16,281 nt of DNA, taken from an uncultured beta proteobacterium (GTDB lineage Bacteria > Pseudomonadota > Gammaproteobacteria > Burkholderiales > Burkholderiaceae_C). The notes under the pieces are model-generated. The model did no database searches and was not told the origin of the DNA. It worked only from the letters and a program-made list of their open reading frames with translations. The position numbers and the translations under genes were made by a program. The stretch spans positions 1 to 16,281 of the forward strand of contig CAIXMC010000188.1 of NCBI GenBank assembly GCA_903920405.1, written 5' to 3'. Positions 7,342 through 13,316 of this stretch are shown piece by piece; the first letter of the stretch is position 1, and every line of letters starts with the position of its first letter.

Positions 7342-7394
7342 CTTCTATATTCATAGCTACTTATGCAAGCTGGACAAGGGTTAGAGGCCGATTT
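7342..7394 (+). repeat. Copy of the ~55-bp dispersed repeat, intergenic
   Basis: TTCTATATTCATAGCTACTT followed by ATGCAAGCTGGACAAGGG and TTAGAGGCCGATTT. It aligns over its whole length with the complement of 9228-9291 and with 14120-14174. The shared core is ATAGCTACT-N2-GCAA, then GGACGGG-like, then GCTAGAGGCC-N-ATTT. I recall similar repeats from Comamonadaceae genomes. Confidence 0.7.
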
Positions 7395-7400
7395 GACACC

Positions 7401-7566
7401 TAAGATATGGTCAGAAATAAGTTTTGCATTTGGCCGTCAAAGTTAAAGATGCCAATGCCAGGCGCACATCGCGCAGTATGGCCCAGCCACATCAGCGATT
7501 TGTAACAGCGCAGTGCGCTCAAAATCTGACGAGCCAAATGCGGAACTTATTGTTCCCTATCTTTAA
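7401..7566 (+). repeat. 166-bp MITE-like palindromic element, full-length but diverged copy
   Basis: TAAGATATGG at the left and CCTATCTTTAA at the right are degenerate terminal repeats. The inner parts (TTTGGCCGTCA; TCTGACGAGCCAAATGCGG) match the copy at 8995-9160 in the same orientation. The apex ATGGC-CCA-GCCAC sits at the exact centre (7484). The right end overlaps the MFS gene: the TAA stop at 7565-7563 on the minus strand lies in the last bases of the repeat. Confidence 0.85.
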
Positions 7567-8786
7567 ACCTTTCCCCCCACCTCAGGCCATTTCCAGCGCA
7601 GTCCGATCCAGGCCACCAAGCCAATGGTCATCATGCCCAAAGAAGCTGCGGCCAGTCCCAATGTGGAGTGCATCACCAGTGGCGCTATGACACCGGCCAC
7701 CACTCCGTTGGCGCTGGAGGCTACAAAGGCTTGCAGTGATGAGGCCATGCCACGGCGGTCGGGGTGAAGGTCTAGCACCAGCAGCGTGACCACCGGCACC
7801 ATCATTGCCCAGCCCATCGCAAAAATAGCCACGGGAAACATGGCCCATGCTGCGTGGGCATGGAACAGGGCATTGGCTGCCAGATTGATGAGGGCAATGA
7901 CCAGCATGATGGTGAATCCATAACGTATTTGCCGCGAGGGGAGAATTTTTCCGGCAAGATGACCGCTCATCCACGCGCCGCTCATGATGCCGCTGATGGA
8001 AAAAATAAAAAACCAGAAAAACTGGGTGGGGGCTAATTGCAGGTGTTCACCCAAAAAGGCCGGGGCAGACAACACATACAAAAACATGCCGTTGAATGGA
8101 ATGCCGCTGGCCAGGGTGAGTAGCACAAAGCGCGGGTCTTTGCCCAGTTTCCAATAGCCCTGCATCAAGTTGCTGAACTTGAGTGACTGGCGATGTGTGA
8201 CATGCAAGGTTTCAGGCAGCAATCGGTAATTGGCTGCCCACAGCAGCGCTCCCACACCGGTCAAAAACCAGAATACGCTGTGCCACCCCAGGCGGTCAAA
8301 CAACACGCCACCTATCATGGGCGCAATGGCTGGTGCCACACCAAAGTAAATGGTAATCTGGCTCATGACCTTTTGGGCTTGTGCAGGTGGGAACATGTCG
8401 CGCACCACCGCACGCGACACCACAATGCCGGCACCTGTGGTCAGGCCTTGTACACCACGGAAAAAAATAAGTTGCCCAATGCTTTGCGACAAGGCACACC
8501 CCATTGACGCCAGCGTAAAAGCCGCCAATCCCCACAACACCACCGGCCTGCGCCCCACACTGTCGGACAGTGCGCCATGAAACAAACTCATGAATGCAAA
8601 GCCAAACAGGTAGGCCGAGAGCGTTTGCTGCATTTGTACAGGCGAAGCAGCCAGTGAGTGCGCGATGCCTGAAAATGCCGGAATGTAGGTGTCAATGGAA
8701 AATGGCCCCAGCATAGCCAGCATGGCCAACAAAACGGCCAGTGCCCAACGCGGTGCGCGCCATACATGATGTGCATCAGGATTCAT
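7563..8786 (-). CDS. Bcr/CflA-type MFS multidrug efflux transporter
   Basis: A 12-helix major facilitator of the drug:H+ antiporter-1 group, located in the inner membrane. From the Met at 8786 it has 407 residues, the usual Bcr/CflA length. Diagnostic pieces are GPFSIDTYIPAFSGIA in helix 1 (Asp32), VQMQQTLSAYLFGFA, the motif A loop GALSDSVGRRPVVLWG (Asp75, Arg79-Arg80), and RGVQGLTTGAGIVVSRAVVR in helices 4-5. It probably exports small toxic compounds by proton exchange; the substrate cannot be told. The frame continues upstream to a GTG at 8900, which would add 38 non-hydrophobic residues, so 8786 is preferred although no strong ribosome site precedes it. The gene is alone on its strand, and direct copies of the 166-bp repeat flank it. 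Confidence 0.85.
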   Translation of the reverse strand: MNPDAHHVWRAPRWALAVLLAMLAMLGPFSIDTYIPAFSGIAHSLAASPVQMQQTLSAYLFGFAFMSLFHGALSDSVGRRPVVLWGLAAFTLASMGCALSQSIGQLIFFRGVQGLTTGAGIVVSRAVVRDMFPPAQAQKVMSQITIYFGVAPAIAPMIGGVLFDRLGWHSVFWFLTGVGALLWAANYRLLPETLHVTHRQSLKFSNLMQGYWKLGKDPRFVLLTLASGIPFNGMFLYVLSAPAFLGEHLQLAPTQFFWFFIFSISGIMSGAWMSGHLAGKILPSRQIRYGFTIMLVIALINLAANALFHAHAAWAMFPVAIFAMGWAMMVPVVTLLVLDLHPDRRGMASSLQAFVASSANGVVAGVIAPLVMHSTLGLAAASLGMMTIGLVAWIGLRWKWPEVGGKV

Positions 8787-8994
8787 AAGGATGTGTTTGA
8801 TTTTTGAAGAATGAAAGCGACTCACATGCAAGATGCCGCCTTTGCGGAGGCGTGGTTCAAATTTCAATGACGTTACGGTGTAACGATATAAAGTAGCCAC
8901 ATTTTCATGTAATCATAGGAAATGTGCCGATGGCAAAAAGCAGCACAGCGCGGCAGCAGGAATACCGAGATCGACAACGTCTCAGCAGTAACAG

Positions 8995-9160
8995 TAAGGA
9001 TATGGTCAACAATAAGTTTCGCATTTGGCCGTCAGAGTTAAAGATGCAATGCTAGGCGCAAATCGCGCAGTGTGGCCTAGCCACATCAGCGATTTGTAAC
9101 GACGCAGTGCGCCCAAATCTGACGAGCCAAATGCGGAACTTATTATTGACCATATCCTAA
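8995..9160 (+). repeat. 166-bp MITE-like palindromic element, best-preserved copy
   Basis: The ends TAAGGATATGGTCAACAATA and TATTGACCATATCCTAA are inverted repeats that continue inward for about 40 bases with few mismatches (TTTGGC-CGTCAGA against TCTGACGAGCCAAA). Inner arms CAAATCGC...TGTGGC and GCCACA...GCGATTTG close on a CTA apex at 9077-9079, exactly the midpoint. The whole element is therefore one long imperfect hairpin with no room for a transposase. It would need a transposase from elsewhere. Confidence 0.88.
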
Positions 9161-9162
9161 GG

Positions 9163-9205
9163 GGCTGGAAGCCGCTTCTACAGTAGGCAAGATGCCCGCG
9201 CTCCC
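9163..9205. repeat. Short palindromic repeat pair abutting the MITE-like element
   Basis: GGCT-GGA-AGCC with CGCTTCTACA is followed by GGCAAGATGCCCGCGCTCCC. The same two motifs occur at 47-97. The left side of the first palindrome is cut short where the 166-bp element ends (9160), suggesting the element inserted next to or into this repeat. Confidence 0.55.
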
Positions 9206-9227
9206 AGATGTGAGTTTTTGGTATAAC

Positions 9228-9291
9228 AAATTAGCCTCTAGCCCCCGTCCTACTTGCGTAGTTAGCTATTTTTTTGATAGTAAAAATAGGC
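9228..9291 (-). repeat. Copy of the ~55-bp dispersed repeat, intergenic, reverse orientation
   Basis: On the minus strand: ACTATCAAAAAAATAGCTAA, then CTACGCAAGTAGGACGGG, then GGCTAGAGGCTAATTT. It aligns along its length with 7342-7394 and with the in-gene copy 14120-14174. It lies downstream of the SPFH gene. Confidence 0.7.
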
Positions 9292-9402
9292 GAGCACATT
9301 CGTCAAACTCGTCTTTTGTATGCTGCCCGGTTGGCTGCTCCACATCGCTTTGAATCGCACCCGTCAACCGAGGAATCTCAGGTTAAACCATGCACTGATG
9401 CA

Positions 9403-10317
9403 TCAGACAGGTTTTTGAAGATGAACCATTTTCATGGCTGATGCGAGCAGGGCGGACACCTCGGTCATGTTGCTGGGAACAATCAGCGTGGTCGTGGCAT
9501 CTGCGGCCACCTTGGAGTAGGCTTCGATCGATTTTTCGGCCACTTTCAGTTGAACCGCTTGCTCACCACCAGGCTGACAGATGGCAGAAGCCACCCTCTC
9601 GATCGCCTGCGCATTGGCCTCTGCCACGGCCAAAATAGCGGAGGCTTCGCCTTGTGCCCGGTTGATGGCTGCTTGTTTTTCACCTTCGGAACGGGCAATA
9701 AAGGCCTCACGCTCGCCAGTGGCAATGTTGATTTGCTCTTGCCGGCGACCTTCGGAGGCGGCAATCAATGCACGTTTTTCACGTTCGGCAGTGATTTGCT
9801 GCTGCATGGCATGAAGAATTTCTTTGGGAGGGGTCAAGTCCTTGATTTCATAGCGAAGCACTTTGACACCCCAGTTCAGGGCTGCTTCATCAATGGCTTG
9901 AACCACTTGGGCGTTAATGATGTCGCGCTCTTCAAATGTTTTATCCAACTCGAGCTTGCCGATCACCGATCGCAGCGAAGTCTGGGCCAATTGTGAAATG
10001 GCGGTAATGTAGTTGCTTGACCCGTAACTGGCCCGCATGGCATCTGTCACCTGAAAATACAAAATACCATCGACTTGCAACTGCGTGTTGTCCCGTGTGA
10101 TGCAAACCTGGCTAGGGATGTCCAGGGGCACTTCCTTGAGCAAATGCTTGTAGGCCACTTTGTCGATAAATGGCATTAAAAAATTAAGCCCGGGTGTCAA
10201 AGTGCCGTTGTATTTGCCCAGTCGCTCAACCACCCAAGCGTGTTGCTGCGGCACGACCTTGATGGATTGGGGAATAAAAATAACGGCAATGATGAACAAA
10301 ATGAGGGCGATTTCCAT
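9403..10317 (-). CDS. qmcA: SPFH/Band 7 (stomatin-like) membrane protein, QmcA-like, 304 aa
   Basis: One N-terminal hydrophobic segment (residues 2-15, IALILFIIAVIFIP) anchors the protein. VVPQQHAWVVERLGKY at 21-36 opens the Band 7 domain, which runs to about 175 (TPGLNFLMPFIDKV; VPLDIPSQVCITRDN; WGVKVLRYEIKDLTPP). A charged coiled coil rich in Glu, Arg and Ala (about 175-235) follows, then a tail to 304. E. coli QmcA is almost the same length and order. Such proteins form large oligomers in membrane microdomains and often pair with NfeD partners, which is the arrangement here: the NfeD-like gene ends 15 bases upstream. AGGAG seven bases before the ATG supports the start. The exact cellular role is unknown. 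Confidence 0.88.
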   Translation of the reverse strand: MEIALILFIIAVIFIPQSIKVVPQQHAWVVERLGKYNGTLTPGLNFLMPFIDKVAYKHLLKEVPLDIPSQVCITRDNTQLQVDGILYFQVTDAMRASYGSSNYITAISQLAQTSLRSVIGKLELDKTFEERDIINAQVVQAIDEAALNWGVKVLRYEIKDLTPPKEILHAMQQQITAEREKRALIAASEGRRQEQINIATGEREAFIARSEGEKQAAINRAQGEASAILAVAEANAQAIERVASAICQPGGEQAVQLKVAEKSIEAYSKVAADATTTLIVPSNMTEVSALLASAMKMVHLQKPV

Positions 10318-10332
10318 GAATGACTCCTGAAG

Positions 10333-10779
10333 TTAAGAAAGAGAGGAAGGTTTCAACATCAGGCGGTTGCCAATAACTTCGGCCACCACATACTGACCCG
10401 ATGGCACCACCTGATCCTTTGAACCGTTTTGCAGCGCTGCGTCCCACAGGGCACCACGGTATTTGACACGGCAGGTGTTGTTGGCCTGCCAGTGATCGAC
10501 CTGCACGGTGGCACCCACGTCCATGTTCACATCCTGATTGGCTTGTGCGGGTGCCGGTGGCGGCTGGGTGCGCCTGTAACTGCGCCATGCCGAAACGGTT
10601 CCACCCCCCATCACTGCTGCGATGGCCCACTGCCAGGTGACGGACAGCCCTGCATGAGCTGCCAAGGCAGCAGCACAAAGGCCGACTGAGACCATGAGTA
10701 AATAAAAAGTACCGGTGACCAATTCCACCGCGATCAGACTGCCGGCTGCTAACCACCACCATGTTGAATCTGCCATCAT
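10333..10779 (-). CDS. NfeD-family membrane protein, 148 aa
   Basis: Short NfeD type without the ClpP-like protease part. Hydrophobic segments cover roughly residues 5-65 (WWWLAAGSLIAVELVTGTFY and LLMVSVGLCAAALAAHAG, then WQWAIAAVMGG). A Pro-rich linker is followed by an OB-fold domain (MDVGATVQVDHW; CRVKYRGALWDAAL; VVAEVIGNRLMLKP). These proteins partner Band 7/SPFH proteins in the membrane; the next gene is exactly that and is probably co-transcribed. Two tandem ATG codons (10779 and 10776) follow a weak GGAAA. The open frame extends further upstream to 11064, but that part overlaps the decarboxylase gene on the other strand and is not credible. The gene is divergent from the decarboxylase gene over 123 bases. 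Confidence 0.83.
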   Translation of the reverse strand: MMADSTWWWLAAGSLIAVELVTGTFYLLMVSVGLCAAALAAHAGLSVTWQWAIAAVMGGGTVSAWRSYRRTQPPPAPAQANQDVNMDVGATVQVDHWQANNTCRVKYRGALWDAALQNGSKDQVVPSGQYVVAEVIGNRLMLKPSSLS

Positions 10780-10902
10780 TATTTTTCCGCTGTGTTGTAA
10801 CAGAACCATAACTATTCTAGGCCGAATGGTGAAAGCATAAGACTTACACTTTGCGCCCATTTCCCACACCCCACAGATGGACTGCGCGCTGCAGAACTTG
10901 CC

Positions 10903-13191
10903 ATGAAATTTCGTTTCCCCATTGTCATCATCGACGAAGACTTTCGTTCCGAAAATACCTCGGGGCTGGGGATTCGCGCCTTGGCGCAAGCGATTGAATC
11001 TGAAGGGTTTGAGATTCTGGGTGTGACCAGCTATGGCGATTTGAGCCAATTTGCCCAGCAACAAAGCCGCGCCAGCGCTTTTATTTTGTCAATTGACGAC
11101 GAAGAATTTACCCCCGGACCTGACCTTGACCCCGCTGTGGTGAACTTACGTCTTTTTATTAAAGAAGTGCGTCGCAAAAATCTCGATGTGCCCATTTATA
11201 TTTATGGCGAAACCAAAACATCGCGCCACCTGCCCAATGACATTTTGCGCGAACTGCATGGTTTCATTCACATGTTTGAAGACACGCCAGAATTTGTGGC
11301 GCGCCACCTGATTCGTGAAGCCAAAAGCTATCTGGAAGGTGTACAACCCCCTTTTTTCAAGGCGCTTCTCGATTACGCCGAAGACGGCTCTTATTCCTGG
11401 CATTGCCCAGGGCACTCGGGCGGGGTGGCTTTTTTGAAAAGCCCGGTTGGGCAGATGTACCACCAGTTTTATGGTGAAAACATGCTGAGGGCAGATGTGT
11501 GCAATGCGGTGGAAGAACTCGGCCAGTTGCTCGATCACGATGGTGCGATTGGGAAGAGCGAACGCAATGCAGCACGCATTTTCAACGCTGACCACTGCTT
11601 TTTTGTCACCAATGGCACGAGCACCAGCAACAAAATGGTGTGGCATCACACCGTAGCTCCCAATGATGTGGTGGTGGTGGATCGCAATTGCCATAAATCT
11701 ATTTTGCACGCCATCGTGATGACCGGGGCAATTCCTGTGTTTTTAAAGCCCACGCGCAATCACTTTGGCATCATCGGACCTATTCCCAAACAAGAATTTG
11801 AAATTGCCAGCATCAAGGCCAAAATCAAAGCCAACCCATTGATTCAGAAAAATTTTAATGAAGTTGATATCCATCAGATCAAGCCCCGTGTGCTGACGCT
11901 GACGCAATCGACTTACGATGGTGTGCTGTACAACACGGAAACCATCAAAACCATGCTCGATGGTTATGTGGAAAATATCCATTTTGACGAAGCCTGGTTG
12001 CCTCATGCCGCATTTCATCGGTTTTATGGCACTTACCATGCCATGGGTCATAAAAGGGTTCGGCCCAAAAAAGCGATGGTTTATGTCACCCAGTCCATCC
12101 ACAAGCTGCTGGCCGGTATCAGCCAGGCCAGCCATGTTTTGGTGCAAAACTCTCAAACGGTCAAGCTCGACAAACACCTGTTCAAAGAAGCCTATCTGAT
12201 GCATACCAGCACCAGTCCTCAGTACAGCATCATTGCCAGTTGCGATGTGGCGGCTGCCATGATGGAGCCGCCAGGCGGCACAGCGCTGGTCGAAGAAAGC
12301 ATTGCCGAAGCCCTGGACTTCAGGCGTGCCATGCGAAAAATTGACGATGAGTATGGTGATGACTGGTGGTTCAAAGTGTGGGGGCCTGACAAACTGGCTG
12401 AGGAAGGGATTGGTCTGGCCGACGATTGGGTGATCAAGGGCGAACCGCGCACCAACAAAACAGGCGCCAACTGGCACGGATTTGGCAAAATGGCAGCAGG
12501 TTTTAACATGCTTGACCCCATCAAATCGACCGTGGTCACTCCCGGCATGGACTTGGATGGCAAGTTTGCCAAAACCGGCATTCCCGCGAGCGTAGTGACC
12601 AAGTTTTTGGCCGAACACGGGGTGGTGGTTGAAAAAACAGGCCTCTACAGCTTTTTCATCATGTTTACCATTGGTATTACCAAAGGCCGATGGAACAGCA
12701 TGTTGACAGCGTTGCAACAGTTCAAGGACGACTATGCCAAAAATCAGCCCTTATGGCGCATCCTGCCTGAGTTTTGCCAAAAATACCCGCGCTACGAAAA
12801 CACAGGTCTGGCCGACTTGTGCCAAAGCATTCATCAGCTTTACGCCAAATACGACATTGCACGCCTGACGACCGACATGTATTTGAGCGACCTGACCCCT
12901 GCCATGAAACCCAGCGATGCCTACGCTCATATTGCATTGCACAAAACCGATCGCGTTGGCATTGACCACCTGGAAGGCCGCGTGACCGTAGGCCTGGTCA
13001 CACCCTACCCACCGGGCATTCCTTTGCTGATCCCTGGCGAAGTGTTTAACAAAAAAATTGTGGATTACCTGAAGTTTTCACGCGAGTTCAACACCCGGTG
13101 TCCGGGGTTTGAAACCGATATTCACGGATTGGTGGAAGAACAAGACAATAACGGGCAGGTGCACTATTACGCGGATTGCGTTCAATATTGA
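10903..13191 (+). CDS. PLP-dependent Orn/Lys/Arg decarboxylase (fold type I), 762 aa
   Basis: Decarboxylates a basic amino acid to a polyamine or diamine; cytoplasmic, usually a decamer or dimer assembly. Residues 1-130 are the receiver-like N-terminal wing. The PLP domain shows HCPGHSGGVAFLKSPVG, FVTNGTSTSNK (phosphate loop near 236-241), DRNCHKS (His264 stacks on PLP), HFDEAW (Asp362 to the pyridine nitrogen) and TQSIHK (Lys401, Schiff base). The end carries PYPPGIPLLIPGE and PGFETDIHG, typical of the family. Length is nearest to the arginine decarboxylase AdiA (about 755), but substrate cannot be read safely. No antiporter gene (cadB, adiC, potE type) is adjacent, which argues for polyamine synthesis over acid resistance; that is inference. 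The ATG has no strong ribosome site. Confidence 0.9.
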   Translation: MKFRFPIVIIDEDFRSENTSGLGIRALAQAIESEGFEILGVTSYGDLSQFAQQQSRASAFILSIDDEEFTPGPDLDPAVVNLRLFIKEVRRKNLDVPIYIYGETKTSRHLPNDILRELHGFIHMFEDTPEFVARHLIREAKSYLEGVQPPFFKALLDYAEDGSYSWHCPGHSGGVAFLKSPVGQMYHQFYGENMLRADVCNAVEELGQLLDHDGAIGKSERNAARIFNADHCFFVTNGTSTSNKMVWHHTVAPNDVVVVDRNCHKSILHAIVMTGAIPVFLKPTRNHFGIIGPIPKQEFEIASIKAKIKANPLIQKNFNEVDIHQIKPRVLTLTQSTYDGVLYNTETIKTMLDGYVENIHFDEAWLPHAAFHRFYGTYHAMGHKRVRPKKAMVYVTQSIHKLLAGISQASHVLVQNSQTVKLDKHLFKEAYLMHTSTSPQYSIIASCDVAAAMMEPPGGTALVEESIAEALDFRRAMRKIDDEYGDDWWFKVWGPDKLAEEGIGLADDWVIKGEPRTNKTGANWHGFGKMAAGFNMLDPIKSTVVTPGMDLDGKFAKTGIPASVVTKFLAEHGVVVEKTGLYSFFIMFTIGITKGRWNSMLTALQQFKDDYAKNQPLWRILPEFCQKYPRYENTGLADLCQSIHQLYAKYDIARLTTDMYLSDLTPAMKPSDAYAHIALHKTDRVGIDHLEGRVTVGLVTPYPPGIPLLIPGEVFNKKIVDYLKFSREFNTRCPGFETDIHGLVEEQDNNGQVHYYADCVQY

Positions 13192-13199
13192 CGCATCAC

Positions 13200-13238
13200 C
13201 GTGGCTTTGTCTGCCACGCTATTGAATTTATTTTTCCT
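13200..13238 (+). terminator. Weak terminator-like hairpin after the decarboxylase gene
   Basis: CGTGGC-TTTGTCT-GCCACG is a perfect 6-bp stem with a 7-nt loop, starting nine bases after the decarboxylase stop. The T-rich stretch (TTTATTTTT) starts about ten bases after the stem, so it is not a canonical intrinsic terminator. Confidence 0.35.
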
Positions 13239-13263
13239 GTCTGTCAATAAATCAGAATAATTT

Positions 13264-13296
13264 AAGCTATTACAATAGCTTAGGATATTTTAGAAT
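13264..13296 (+). promoter_or_regulatory. Possible polA promoter overlapping a palindrome
   Basis: AAGCTATT-AC-AATAGCTT (13264-13281) is a perfect 8-bp inverted repeat. TTACAA (13270-13275), inside it, and TAGAAT (13291-13296) could serve as -35 and -10 boxes at a short 15-bp spacing. The ATG used for polA is 20 bases further on. Confidence 0.3.
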
Positions 13297-13316
13297 GTTA
13301 AATGCAAAAGGCAGAC

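Larger units (their letters stand above)
8787..9402. other. Repeat-filled intergenic region between the MFS and SPFH genes
   Basis: These 616 bases hold three different repeats in a row (8995-9160, 9163-9205, 9228-9291) and no credible gene. Bases 8787-8994 are the upstream side of the MFS gene, with no box I can defend as a promoter. On the minus strand, about 9384-9271 is an open frame of 38 codons ending in TAG inside the 9228-9291 repeat (IQSDVEQPTGQHTKDEF within it). It follows a TAA and has no ATG, so I treat it as noise or a gene remnant. Confidence 0.6.

Noticed and set aside
8787..8900. Longer N-terminus for the MFS protein from a GTG at 8900
   Set aside because: The extra 38 residues are basic and non-hydrophobic, unlike Bcr/CflA proteins, and no ribosome site precedes the GTG.
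3067..9160. Repeated elements considered as a CRISPR array
   Set aside because: The copies are kilobases apart, long and palindromic, with no short regular spacers and no cas gene.
9271..9384. Short minus-strand frame ending in TAG downstream of the SPFH gene
   Set aside because: It is preceded by TAA, has no ATG or ribosome site, and ends inside a dispersed repeat, so it is noise or an unidentifiable remnant.
9550..9996. 148-codon forward frame inside the SPFH gene
   Set aside because: It is the antisense of the Band 7 and coiled-coil coding sequence, which is well supported on the minus strand.
10780..11064. N-terminal extension of the NfeD reading frame
   Set aside because: It would overlap 162 bases of the decarboxylase gene and has no NfeD-like sequence; the tandem ATG at 10779/10776 fits the family length.
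11743..12717. 324-codon open frame antisense to the decarboxylase gene
   Set aside because: It mirrors a secure PLP-decarboxylase gene, is rich in His/Phe/Gln typical of antisense frames, and has no recognisable motif.
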